This document shows, in pieces, positions 53,832-63,510 of a DNA stretch of 64,000 nt; positions within the stretch are counted from its first letter, which is position 1; each line of letters opens with the position of its first letter. This stretch comes from Sebaldella termitidis ATCC 33386 (GTDB lineage Bacteria > Fusobacteriota > Fusobacteriia > Fusobacteriales > Leptotrichiaceae): contig NC_013517.1 of the NCBI RefSeq assembly GCF_000024405.1, positions 4,247,989-4,311,988 on the forward strand, read 5' to 3'. Both the position numbers and the translations under genes were made by a program. The notes below the pieces were generated by a model. The model was not told where the DNA came from and did no database searches. It was given only the letters and a program-made list of their open reading frames with translations.

Positions 53832-55605
53832 TTATTTCAAAATTTTCTCTCCATTTTCTCCATACCAATTTTTATTATCCCTAGAAAAATTATAACTTAA
53901 CACTCTAAAAGTTTTCACATCTGCCTGCATTATTTTTCCTTTTAAATAAACATTTTTACTATCTTTAGCGTATTCTTTTTCTAACTCCTGAAAACTATCA
54001 TAATCAGCTCCGTCTATTTTTTCTCCGTCATAGTATATCTCTTTTTTTCCTTTCGCATAATCATATGATAATACCAAAAATTCTCCTTCATTAAATGATT
54101 CCAGCCACTTCCCATCATAAAATACATTTATACCATCTGTTACATATGATCCGCCTAAATATTGTATATTTTCTATATTTATATTTTTATCCATTTTTTC
54201 TCCATTATAATAAGCAATTTTTCCATCAGATAAATATCCGTGATCCACTTTAAAAGAATTCGGAATAATTCCGGGTATCTTCTCACCATTATAATAAACA
54301 TGATTTTTATCTTGTGAAATGAGATACCCTTCAAAGCTTATTTTGAAAGTCTTTGGATCAGCTCCTATAATTTTCTTCCCGTATAAATACACATTTTTAG
54401 TACTTTTTATATAACTAAAGGAACGTTCAGGATTTATATATTGAAAATCATTTATATTTATTCCATCTAATTTTATAGCTTCATAATATATATCATTTCC
54501 TCTTATGTAATAGCCTTTATCCCATTTATCAAAAAAAATAATCTCATTCTCTTTTACATTTTTCAATATTGTATTCTTCAAATAAATATTATTTTTATCT
54601 GAGTATACATTATAAGATATGCATTTAAATGTTTCCGGATCTGCTCCTTCCACTAATTTTCCCCTATAATAAACATAATTCTTGTCTCTTATATGATCAG
54701 ACCATCCATAGTTCAAAGTACACTCTTCTTTAAGTGATTCTTGAATTGTTTCAGCACTCCCAGCATCACTGTTAATTATTTTTTCTCCTGTATAATAAAT
54801 ACTATCTCTATCTTTACTGTATCCTCCTCCTAGATTTTCCCATTCTTGCTGATTTATACCTTTTAATTCTTTGTTGTCATAATAGGTTTTTTTTCCGTCT
54901 GTGATAATACCGGCTTCTGTTTTTATATGGTTTATATCTAGATCTAAAGGATAATCAATATAATAAACCCCGTTTTTATCCTTTCCATATGAATAATCAA
55001 TCACTTCAAACGTTTTAGGATCTAATGTTTCCAATTTTTTATCTTCATAATATACATTTTTTTTATCCTTTGAATAATAAAAATTCAAGATCTTAAAAGT
55101 TTTTATATCTACATCCATTGTCTGTACTCCATATACACCATAATAAGCTCTGTTTTTATCTTTATAAAAACTAGCTCCTTCTATTTCCTGAAATGTCTCA
55201 GGGTCTGCTCCCTCTATTATTTTTTCGTTATAATATACATTTTTCTTATCTTTCCTAATAATTGAATTCACATGTTGAAAGCTTTCTGGATCCACTCCTT
55301 CTAATTCTCTGCCTAAATAATACACTCTGTTTTTATCTTTAGCATATTCTCCATGTAAATTTTCCGGAAGTATAAGTACAAAACTTTCTATATCTGCATT
55401 TTTTATTATTTTTTTCTCATAATAAATATGATTTTTATCTTTTGAATATGAATTTCCTATTGTTTTAAAGCTTTCTTTATCTATGTCCGGAATTTCTGTT
55501 TCATTAAAATAAACTCTACTTTTATCCCATGAATAATTTCCGTCTATTACTTCAAAAGTTTTTATATCTGCATTATTTATCTTATTCCATCCTATGTAAA
55601 CATTT
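53832..55605 (-). pseudogene. DKNYY-repeat protein, C-terminal part, separated by a frameshift
   Basis: Open, stop-free frame of about 590 codons that continues the repeat protein encoded at 55592-56902. It has no start or ribosome site of its own; the first apparent start (GTG at 55325) lies inside a repeat, RVYYLGRELEGVDPE. It is built of roughly fifteen units of ~35-40 residues, each containing a KDKKNVYY-type segment, a short K/E-rich turn and ADPxTFxxL. It ends DNKNWYGENGEKILK. Adding one A to the A7 tract near 55605 restores the repeat DKKNVYIG and joins the two parts into a 1023-residue protein. Confidence 0.8.
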
Positions 55606-56902
55606 TTTTATCTTTATAATATCTTCCAGTTATTACTTCAAAACTTACCGGATCTGCCCCTTCTAACATTCTCCCGGCTATGTATACTCTGTTTTTATCC
55701 TTCAAAATTTCATTATAACTATCTTCTACTGCTTCTAAAGTTTCTATATCAGCTTTGTATAAAAAGATTTTCCTGCTAAATTTATCATTATAATAAATCA
55801 AGTTTTTATACATATAATAATCAAAACCCATTTCTGTAATTCCCTTATCACTTAAATCTTCTAGTCTTTTTTTCTCTCTCTTTTCATATTCATCAATTAA
55901 AATTGCCATATTATATTCAGATTCTTTTTCTTGGATAACAAATTTATCAGTATCTATATTTCTGTCTTTTAGATCTTCAGGTTTAAAATTTAGTACTTTT
56001 GATGTGAGATAATAGACATAATTTTTGTCTTTACTTACATATTTATTCAATAATACAAAACTTTGAGGATCTGCATCTTCTATTCTTTTATTTGAATAAT
56101 AGACATAATTTTTATCTATCCCGTATTTATATTCCAAATGTTTGAAAGTTTTGGAGTCTGCATTCTCCACTATATCATCTCTGTAAAATACAAAATTTTT
56201 ATCCTTTCCATACCAATCTCCTATACTTTTGAAGCTTTTAGCATCAGCTTTATCCATAGGATATGATATCGAGTATACTTTATTTTTATCTTTTGAGTAT
56301 ATATTTCCTAATATTTCAAAAGTTTCGGAATCTGCACCGTATAAAATCTCTCCATACTTATACACATTATTTTTATCTTTTGCTGTTTCATTATCTAAAA
56401 TTACAAAAGTACTCGGGTCGGAATTCATCAACTTCGTGTCTATAAAATATACATCTGTACCGTCTGTTATATATCTGGTATCCCCCTCATAAATCTTCAA
56501 TTTTTCTGATGCAAACCCCGGTATCTTTCTGCCCAGCACATAAACATTATTTTTATCCTTAGCAATAAAATAATTTTCTATAACAAAACTATTCTTATCC
56601 ACAAGTATTTTTTTATTTTTATAATAATAATTATTTTTATCTTTTGCATATGAATATTCTAACTCAGCGAAAGTTTTTACATCAATTTCTTTAACTAATA
56701 CAGGGGTATCCCAGTATTCTTTATAGTAAATTTTTCCATCAATCATTTCATAATATTTTTTATCTTCATTTTCATTTTGTTTGATTACAGCCTCTTCAAC
56801 TACTATTTTATTATTTTCTTTTTCATTTTTAGAGTTTATTATTTCTTCACTTATTCCTATGTTAGTTAATATAAATAACCAAATTAGAACTCTTTTCTTC
56901 AT
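55592..56902 (-). CDS. DKNYY-repeat secreted protein, N-terminal part (frameshifted)
   Basis: Starts at 56902 (MKKRVLIWLFILTNIGISEE, a signal peptide) after a GGAG site; the ATG at 56914 has a poor site. It encodes the first ~10 units of the tandem repeat family (AKDKNNVYVLGRKI, SKDKNYVYYLTSKV). The frame leaves register in DKK at an A7 tract near 55605 and stops five codons later (...YKDKKMFT). The repeats are rich in Tyr, Lys and Asp and probably form stacked beta-units outside the cytoplasm; biochemical role unknown. Because the flanking sequence stays well conserved as repeats, the break is recent, switchable or an assembly error. Confidence 0.8.
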   Translation of the reverse strand: MKKRVLIWLFILTNIGISEEIINSKNEKENNKIVVEEAVIKQNENEDKKYYEMIDGKIYYKEYWDTPVLVKEIDVKTFAELEYSYAKDKNNYYYKNKKILVDKNSFVIENYFIAKDKNNVYVLGRKIPGFASEKLKIYEGDTRYITDGTDVYFIDTKLMNSDPSTFVILDNETAKDKNNVYKYGEILYGADSETFEILGNIYSKDKNKVYSISYPMDKADAKSFKSIGDWYGKDKNFVFYRDDIVENADSKTFKHLEYKYGIDKNYVYYSNKRIEDADPQSFVLLNKYVSKDKNYVYYLTSKVLNFKPEDLKDRNIDTDKFVIQEKESEYNMAILIDEYEKREKKRLEDLSDKGITEMGFDYYMYKNLIYYNDKFSRKIFLYKADIETLEAVEDSYNEILKDKNRVYIAGRMLEGADPVSFEVITGRYYKDKKMFT

Positions 56903-57062
56903 AATTTTCTCCATCTTTTTCGAAATTTTGTATTTTTTAGCTCCACTCTTCCTTATAATATTCTTCTGATTATAAAAAATATATTACAAAAGATTAATTT
57001 ATTTTCATAAATATCGTATCATAAGTATTTAAAAAAAACCATATAATTTATATTCCTTACTA

Positions 57063-57096
57063 TTAAAAAATGACAGATAATAAATCCGTCATTTTC
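57063..57096 (-). terminator. Terminator after the 57.2-64 kb cluster
   Basis: AAAATGAC (57067-57074) and GTCATTTT (57088-57095) form an 8 bp stem. On the minus strand the second arm runs into TTTTTTA. An overlapping ACAGATA/TATCTGT pair offers an alternative stem. Confidence 0.7.
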
Positions 57097-57156
57097 TATC
57101 TGTAAAATCCAAATCTTTTTCCAGATTTCTCACAGTGCGAAATCTAGAATGATAAA

Positions 57157-57993
57157 TTAGACTTTTTCATATATACCTCTCATATAGTTTATACTTTTAT
57201 CCATTTCGTTTACTTCTATATTTTCCAGTATTATTTCTATGAATGGTTTCTTTTTTTTCAATAATTTAAATAATAATTCAAAATTCAGAATACCTTTTCC
57301 CGGTGGAACAATTACTCTTTCACCGTTTTCTACTATAAAATCTTTTACATGCACTGCTGCTATCCTGTCTCCAAGTATATCGAGAGACCTTGTTATTATT
57401 TCATCCTGATTCATTATCTCATCTGCTCGTATAAAGCCTATAGGATCATAAAGCACCTGAACATTATTCGATCCTATTTCATCCAAAAGCCTTTTCATTC
57501 GTTCCGGAGTATGAATAGTAAGAGTTACTGAATTTTCCACTCCTATTATTATACCGAATTTTTCTGCCTCATCTGCCAGCTCTCTTATAGTTCTCTTCAC
57601 TGTCTGAAAAGCTTTCTCACTATGATTATCTTCATGATAAGAAAAATCCCTGTTATAAGAGCCTGTTTCACTTCCTACTATCTTAGCTCCAAATGTAGAA
57701 GCATATCTTATATACTCTTTAAATTTATCTATACAATGTCTTCTAAACTCCTCATCAGGATCCACCATATTAAAATAACAGCTTAAAACTGCCACATGAA
57801 TATTCTTCTCAGAAAGTGCATTTCGTATATAATTTCCAAATCCCGGACTCAAATTTCCAAGATCAGAATTAATTGTTTCAAAGCTTTTCGGCAAAGCCAG
57901 CTGTACATTTTTAAAACCTTTTGCTGATATTTTTTCAGCCAGCTCCTCTGCACTAACTGCTGTAAAATCATGTGCTCTGATTCCTAAATTCAT
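57157..57993 (-). CDS. Sugar phosphate isomerase/epimerase (TIM-barrel family)
   Basis: A 278-residue xylose-isomerase-like TIM-barrel protein without signal peptide. Segments GAKIVGSETGSYNRDF, IGVENSVTLTIHTPERMKRL, NVQVLYDPIGFIRADEI and AAVHVKDFIVENGERVIVPP carry the Glu, Asp, His metal ligands expected of the family. It lies 103 bp downstream of the mannonate-oxidoreductase-type SDR at the end of the uronate cluster. A role in interconverting a uronate or keto-sugar intermediate is plausible; the exact reaction cannot be read from sequence. AGGAGAG precedes the start. Confidence 0.82.
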   Translation of the reverse strand: MNLGIRAHDFTAVSAEELAEKISAKGFKNVQLALPKSFETINSDLGNLSPGFGNYIRNALSEKNIHVAVLSCYFNMVDPDEEFRRHCIDKFKEYIRYASTFGAKIVGSETGSYNRDFSYHEDNHSEKAFQTVKRTIRELADEAEKFGIIIGVENSVTLTIHTPERMKRLLDEIGSNNVQVLYDPIGFIRADEIMNQDEIITRSLDILGDRIAAVHVKDFIVENGERVIVPPGKGILNFELLFKLLKKKKPFIEIILENIEVNEMDKSINYMRGIYEKV

Positions 57994-58096
57994 TATCTCT
58001 CCTGACTATGCAAAAACTTTAATTCATATTATATCATCATAAAAAGTCCCTGCATCCCATATTATCAATTTATAATAAATACTTTTCCCAAATATG

Positions 58097-58948
58097 TTAA
58101 ACTCCTGAATATGCTAAAAATCCTCCGTCTATCGGTATTATTACTCCTGTAACAAAGCCCGAAGCCTTTGGTTCTATCAGCCAAAGTAATGTTCCTGTTA
58201 ATTCTTCCGGTTCCCCGAATCTTCCCATTGGTGTCTGTGAAATTATTTTTTCTGCTCTTTCTGAATATGATCCGTCAGTATTTCTGAGCAGTGCTTTATT
58301 CTGATTAGTTTCAAAAAATCCCGGAGCCATAGCATTTACTCTTATCCCTGATTTTGAAAAATGTACTGCCAGCCACTGTGTAAAATTAGATATAGCAGCT
58401 TTTGCACCTGAGTATGCCGGTATTTTTGTAAGCGGTGTGAATGCATTCATAGATGATACATTTATTATGCTGCTCTCTTTATTTCCAGTCATATCCTTTG
58501 CGAAAACCTGAGTAGTCAGCAATGTCCCTATAAAATTCAGGTCAAATACGAATTTTATACCCTCCGGATCCAGATCGAAGAAAGTCATTATATCCTCTTT
58601 ATCCAGATCACCGTCTTCAAAGTATTCCTTGCTTGTATTTCCCTTAGGGTGGTTTCCGCCTGCTCCGTTTATCAGAATATCACATTTTCCCATTTTTTCA
58701 TTTACTGTCTTTTTTGCTTCTTTCAGGCTGTTTATATCCAGGACATTAGCCTGTACGCCTAAAGCCCTTCCGCCGCTTTTATTTATTTCATCTGCAACAG
58801 CATCTGCCGCTTCTTTTTTCAAATCCAAAACTGCTACTTTAGCACCGCATGCAGCCAGAGCTTTCGCAAATACCGCACACAGTATTCCGCCTCCTCCTGT
58901 AACCACTGCTACTTTATTTTCCAGATTTATTTTAAAAGGAACCTGCAT
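58097..58948 (-). CDS. SDR-family D-mannonate oxidoreductase (UxuB-type)
   Basis: A 283-residue short-chain dehydrogenase. The cofactor motif is VVTGGGGILCAVFAKALA, then INGAGGNHPKGNTS, and the catalytic Ser/Tyr/Lys lie in NVSSMNAFTPLTK and AYSGAKAAI. The insert with FFDLDPEGIKFVFDLNFIGT is typical of the SDR subgroup annotated as D-mannonate oxidoreductase (fructuronate to mannonate). The start at 58948 has AAAGGAG; 58993 has none. It follows uxuA in the cluster, matching the substrate/product pair. The 267 bp between the two genes hold no gene that I can see. Confidence 0.85.
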   Translation of the reverse strand: MQVPFKINLENKVAVVTGGGGILCAVFAKALAACGAKVAVLDLKKEAADAVADEINKSGGRALGVQANVLDINSLKEAKKTVNEKMGKCDILINGAGGNHPKGNTSKEYFEDGDLDKEDIMTFFDLDPEGIKFVFDLNFIGTLLTTQVFAKDMTGNKESSIINVSSMNAFTPLTKIPAYSGAKAAISNFTQWLAVHFSKSGIRVNAMAPGFFETNQNKALLRNTDGSYSERAEKIISQTPMGRFGEPEELTGTLLWLIEPKASGFVTGVIIPIDGGFLAYSGV

Positions 58949-59215
58949 TTTGATCTCCTTTCCTATATTTGTATTTAAAATTTTATGTTTCAAAATATTT
59001 TACTGCCGAAGCCGCCGTATTTGCTTGACTGGTTAATTATAAAAATCTTCCTGTCGGGATAGGCACTCCGGCAAATCAAGTTTAATATACTTCAATTAAT
59101 TTTAGTACCCTGTATCATTTAAATTCTGAGAAACAAAAATAAAACTGATGTTCAGGCACCCTTATACTATCTGATTTTATAATAAGAATACCTCTCTCTT
59201 TATATTCCTCCTATC

Positions 59216-60253
59216 CTAGCATCCTTTTTCCAGAGTTTCCCATATTCCCAGAATGTACACTGCTCCAAGAGCTCTGTCATATAATCCGTAACCCGGTCTT
59301 CCTGTTTCTCCCCAGATCATTCTTCCGTGATCCGGTCTGGCATAACCGGTAAAGCCTGTTTCTTTGTATGCTTTTAATATCTCCACAAAATCCAGCGAAC
59401 CATATTTTGACATATGGGCGCTTTCCTGAAAACTTCTGTCATCTATTATTTTTATATTTCTTAAATGTGCAAAATGAATCTTTTTACCAAATCTTCTTAT
59501 CATTCCCGGCATATCATTGTCTCTTGCCACTCCAAGTGAGCCTGTACATAGTGTAAGTCCGTTATATTCACTGTCATAAAGCTTAAGAAATCTGTCTATA
59601 TTCTCCTCATTTGTTATAATTCTGGGAAGTCCGAAGATAGGCCACGGCGGATCATCAGGATGTATTGCCATCTTTACTTTTACTTCCTCAGCTACCGGAA
59701 TTATTTGTTCAAGAAAATATTTCAGATTATTCCATAAATCTTCTTCAGATATCTCCTTATATTTATCCAGTATCGCATTCAGTTCTTCTTTTTGGTAACT
59801 TGCATCCCATCCGGGAAGAGAAAGTTCACCCTTTCTCGGATCCATCTTTTCTATTTCATCTCTGTAATAAACAAGGGCAGTAGAACCATCAGGAAGTTTA
59901 TAATCCAGATTTGATCTTGTCCAGTCAAAAACCGGCATAAAATTATAGCAGATGACCTCTACTCCTGCTTTAGCAAGATTTCTTATATTTTCTTTATAAT
60001 TTTCTATATATTTCTCTCTTGAAGGAAGTCCCATCTTAATATCTTCATGTACGGGAACACTTTCTATTACCTTCATTTCCAGATTTTTTACATTTACCTC
60101 TTCTTTTAGTTCTGTTATTTTATCAAGAGGCCACACCTCACCTACAGGAATATCATAAATCGCAGTTACCACTCCTGTCATCCCCGGTATCTGACTTATA
60201 TATTCCAAAGAAACAGGATCAGTCTTTCCGTACCATCTAAACGTCATCTTCAT
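59216..60253 (-). CDS. uxuA: Mannonate dehydratase (UxuA)
   Basis: A 345-residue TIM-barrel enzyme that dehydrates D-mannonate to 2-keto-3-deoxygluconate. Conserved pieces: [70 protein letters not shown] and [13 protein letters not shown], which carry the Cys and His metal ligands. I chose 60253 because AGGAGG precedes it; the longer frame to 60385 overlaps the permease gene. It is 20 bp after the MalG-type permease gene and shows the importer feeds the hexuronate pathway. Confidence 0.95.
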   Translation of the reverse strand: MKMTFRWYGKTDPVSLEYISQIPGMTGVVTAIYDIPVGEVWPLDKITELKEEVNVKNLEMKVIESVPVHEDIKMGLPSREKYIENYKENIRNLAKAGVEVICYNFMPVFDWTRSNLDYKLPDGSTALVYYRDEIEKMDPRKGELSLPGWDASYQKEELNAILDKYKEISEEDLWNNLKYFLEQIIPVAEEVKVKMAIHPDDPPWPIFGLPRIITNEENIDRFLKLYDSEYNGLTLCTGSLGVARDNDMPGMIRRFGKKIHFAHLRNIKIIDDRSFQESAHMSKYGSLDFVEILKAYKETGFTGYARPDHGRMIWGETGRPGYGLYDRALGAVYILGIWETLEKGC

Positions 60254-60273
60254 ATTATTATTTCCTCCTGTTA

Positions 60274-61137
60274 TTATTTCAATCCGCTTGTCGATACACC
60301 TTCCACGAAATATTTTTGTGCCGAGAAGAATATTACTATAGAAGGTACCAGAGCTATTACAGCCATTGCCATTACCTGATTCCACTGTACTACCGCACTG
60401 TTGTCCATTGACATTTTTAATGCTATGGACACAGGATATTTTTCTACACTTGATATATAGATTAAAGGCCCCATAAAATCATTCATTGACCATATAAACT
60501 GAAATAAAGCCACAGAAATTAAAGCTGGTTTTAGTATAGGAACCAATATATAAATCAATGTTTGAAAACTGTTGCATCCATCTATTTTCGCAGCCTCTTC
60601 CAATTCTATAGGAAGTCCTCTCAAAAATTGTACCAGCATAAATACAAAGAATGTATCAGTAGCAAGTAATGAAGGAATTATTAACGGAAGATATGTATCC
60701 AGCCATCCTATCTGTCTGTACATTATATACTGAGGTATATTAAGAACTATAGTCGGCAGTAATAATGTCCCGATCAGTATTGAAAACAGAAATTTTTTCC
60801 CGGGTATTTTAAATCTTGCGAACCCATATGCTGCCAGTGTACACGAAATAAGTGTAAGTATCACCTTAGGTACTACTATGGCAAATGTATTCATGAAGTA
60901 TTTCGTAAAAGTATACTCTGTTGATGTCTTCCATCCGTTTATATACCCTGTAACATCGAATTTTTTAGGTATAATTCCCACCGAAGAAAATATTTCGTTA
61001 TTTTCTTTGAATGATGCCCCTATAAGCCATAACAGGGGATATATCATAAGCAGTCCTACCACGATCAGTATAATATACTTAATTGCTGCATCTGCTGTTT
61101 TTTTCGTTTTACTTTTGCTTCTTCCTACGCTCTCCAT
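60274..61137 (-). CDS. Carbohydrate ABC transporter permease (MalG type)
   Basis: A 287-residue inner-membrane permease with six hydrophobic segments and EAA loop [15 protein letters not shown] near residue 195. [20 protein letters not shown] is the usual MalG-class segment. It overlaps the MalF-type gene by one base (TAATG) and precedes uxuA, so import and catabolism are co-expressed. Clearly diverged from the 43.9 kb permease, so the two importers are separate systems. Confidence 0.93.
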   Translation of the reverse strand: MESVGRSKSKTKKTADAAIKYIILIVVGLLMIYPLLWLIGASFKENNEIFSSVGIIPKKFDVTGYINGWKTSTEYTFTKYFMNTFAIVVPKVILTLISCTLAAYGFARFKIPGKKFLFSILIGTLLLPTIVLNIPQYIMYRQIGWLDTYLPLIIPSLLATDTFFVFMLVQFLRGLPIELEEAAKIDGCNSFQTLIYILVPILKPALISVALFQFIWSMNDFMGPLIYISSVEKYPVSIALKMSMDNSAVVQWNQVMAMAVIALVPSIVIFFSAQKYFVEGVSTSGLK

Positions 61138-62015
61138 TAATTATTACCTCCATCCTCATAGTATACCCAGTATTTTTGTGATTTAAAGACTATTGCAGTA
61201 CAAACCATTATGATTATAAAGAAAAACCATGCCAGTGCACTTGCATACCCCATATTAAAGTATCTGAATGAGTTGTCATAAATCAGTAATGAGTACAGGT
61301 ATGTCGAATTTAAAGGTCCTCCCTTTGTTATTATGTAAGGTGCGTTAAATTCCTGAAATGCATTCAGCATCTGCATTATGAAGTTAAAGAATATTACCGG
61401 TGTCAGCAAAGGGAATGTAATACTGAAAAACATTCTTACCTTTGATGCTCCGTCTATTCTTGCAGCTTCATAAAGCGTATTCGGTATATTTTTTAACGCT
61501 GCAAGAAATATTACCATTGATGAACCAAACTGCCACACACTCAAAAGTCCTATAGTAAATAAAGCATACTTCTGATCTCCCATCCAGCTTGCCGTAGGCA
61601 GATGAAGCATCTTAAGCATAATATTTACCAATCCGTTATCTGCAAACAAGAATCGCCATAATACAGATATCGCTACACTTCCCCCCAGTATTGACGGAAG
61701 ATAATATGCTGTTCTGAAAATCCCCACTCCTTTTATCTTAAAATTAAGTATACTTGCTATAAACAATGCAAAAGCCAGTTTCAGAGGAACTGTTACTATT
61801 ACGTATTTTATAGTATTCAAAAGGGATTTTATAAATAATTCGTCCTTAAACATCTCCACATAATTTTCTATTCCAATAAACTGCGGGCTTGATATTAGAT
61901 CATATCTTGTAAAGCTTAAAAACAGCGATAACCCGAAAGGAAATATTTTTAACAGTAATATTCCCAATATCCACGGTAGTATGTATAATAATCCCACATT
62001 AATTTTATTTTTCAT
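61137..62015 (-). CDS. Carbohydrate ABC transporter permease (MalF/UgpA type)
   Basis: A 292-residue inner-membrane permease. The first membrane segment is INVGLLYILPWILGILLLKI; the EAA loop is YEAARIDGASKVRMFF near residue 195; KGGPLNSTYLYSLLIY marks the MalF/UgpA type. It follows the binding-protein gene by 54 bp and pairs with the overlapping MalG-type permease. Confidence 0.93.
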   Translation of the reverse strand: MKNKINVGLLYILPWILGILLLKIFPFGLSLFLSFTRYDLISSPQFIGIENYVEMFKDELFIKSLLNTIKYVIVTVPLKLAFALFIASILNFKIKGVGIFRTAYYLPSILGGSVAISVLWRFLFADNGLVNIMLKMLHLPTASWMGDQKYALFTIGLLSVWQFGSSMVIFLAALKNIPNTLYEAARIDGASKVRMFFSITFPLLTPVIFFNFIMQMLNAFQEFNAPYIITKGGPLNSTYLYSLLIYDNSFRYFNMGYASALAWFFFIIIMVCTAIVFKSQKYWVYYEDGGNN

Positions 62016-62069
62016 ATCCGCCTCTTTTCATAATTATTCAATGTAATGCTATATTTACAATTAACAGCA

Positions 62070-63371
62070 CTACCTTGTCATTTGTTCCAATAATTTTGTC
62101 AATTCTGTATACATCTGTTCTCCTGCCTGTTCAGGTGTTATTTCGTTGTAATCCAGTTTTTGTGTAATTACCAGACCAAGCTGTCTTGTTCTTTCATCTT
62201 CTATATAAGGGCTTTTTTTAGGTCCGGCAAAATTAAGGGCTTTTGTAAGTCCCTCTGCAACAGGTCCTGTAGTAAGACCTTCTTTTTCCAATTCAGCATA
62301 AGCACTCTTATTCAAAGGAATTCCCCTTACAGTCCCTAATATTTTGGCTGCCTCAGGATCAGACAGAAGGAAATTCAAAAATTTTGCTGCTTCTTTGGGA
62401 TGCTTTGTATTTTTATTTATCGCCAAAGTCATATTTACTTTCAAATAAGCAGATTTATGATCTCCTATTCCTATCAGGAAATCTCCTGCTACCATTGTAT
62501 CTCCTTTTTTAAGCATATCACCGTATGCCCCGATCATAGTATTCCAGTTTAGAACACCGCCTAACTCACCATTTATCCATAAAGGATTCTGATCGTCAGG
62601 ATAGTTTCCTGCTCCTGCCCTGTCTTTTGCCGATATTACTGCACCGCTGTCTGCAAGCATTTTATAAAACCTAAATGCATCTGCAAGTTCTTCTTTTGTA
62701 ACTCCTACTTTATTATCAGTATTTATCAGCGTTTTTCCATATTTTTGCTCCACATAATATTCCACAAAGAACATAGCACCGCTGTCAGAAGTCACTATAT
62801 CCAGTGATTTAGTATCCGGACCTATTTTTTGCTTTAATATTTTATCGGCAGCAAGCAGTTCGTCAAATGTTTTAGGTATTTCTATTCCTGCCCTTTCATA
62901 CAGAGACTTATTAAAGAAAAATGCTCTTCCATTCATTCCCACAGGTATTGCATTAAGTTTTCCGTTTATTGTAGTATAGCTCAGATCTTCTTTTGTATAG
63001 TTAGCAAGGTTAAATTCATCTTTTAACAGATTAATATCATAAAAGCCGTCCCCGTTTTTTGAAAAATTAAACAGCCATATATAATCTACCTGCATTATAT
63101 CAGGTGCTGTATTTCCTGTTAGCTGTGTCGAAAGCTTCTGGAAATAGCCATCTGTACCGCCGTATTCTGCTTTTATTTTTATTCCCGGATTTTTCTCTTC
63201 AAAAAGCTTTATAGCATCAAGAGTTGCTTTATGACGTGATTCACTTCCCCACCATAAGAATCTCAGTACTATTTCCTTGCTGCCATCTTTACCGGAAGTA
63301 TTATTTTTCTCTCCGCAGCTTACGGTTAAAATCAAAATAAGCATTATTAACCAAAATATTTTATTTTTCAT
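62070..63371 (-). CDS. Sugar ABC transporter substrate-binding lipoprotein
   Basis: A 433-residue family 1 binding protein with lipoprotein signal MKNKIFWLIMLILILTVSC (lipobox TVSC). Segments RFLWWGSESRHKATLDAIKL and FEEKNPGIKIKAEYGGTDGY align residue for residue with the 50.6 kb binding protein, and its C-terminal half is nearly the same as the partial one at 63511. AAGGAG precedes the 63371 start; the ATG at 63407 lacks a site. It is the immediate receptor for the permeases downstream. Confidence 0.93.
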   Translation of the reverse strand: MKNKIFWLIMLILILTVSCGEKNNTSGKDGSKEIVLRFLWWGSESRHKATLDAIKLFEEKNPGIKIKAEYGGTDGYFQKLSTQLTGNTAPDIMQVDYIWLFNFSKNGDGFYDINLLKDEFNLANYTKEDLSYTTINGKLNAIPVGMNGRAFFFNKSLYERAGIEIPKTFDELLAADKILKQKIGPDTKSLDIVTSDSGAMFFVEYYVEQKYGKTLINTDNKVGVTKEELADAFRFYKMLADSGAVISAKDRAGAGNYPDDQNPLWINGELGGVLNWNTMIGAYGDMLKKGDTMVAGDFLIGIGDHKSAYLKVNMTLAINKNTKHPKEAAKFLNFLLSDPEAAKILGTVRGIPLNKSAYAELEKEGLTTGPVAEGLTKALNFAGPKKSPYIEDERTRQLGLVITQKLDYNEITPEQAGEQMYTELTKLLEQMTR

Positions 63372-63510
63372 ATTTTTTCTCCTTATTATATTTATTTCGT
63401 TCTCCAAATAAGCAATGAATTCCTGTCTGCATGACCGTATTTTTCATCTGCCTTATACGAAAATAATTTTCATAAGAATATTTAATAACCTATATCGATT
63501 CTTTTTCCGT

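Noticed and set aside
53832-56902. Regular DNA repeats as a CRISPR array
   Set aside because: The periodicity encodes a ~35-40 residue protein repeat with variable DNA; no identical repeats with unique spacers.
57157-57993. Assignment of the TIM-barrel protein as IolI or a second IolE
   Set aside because: It is far from the iol operon and sits with uxuA and the SDR; the IolE-specific segments are absent.
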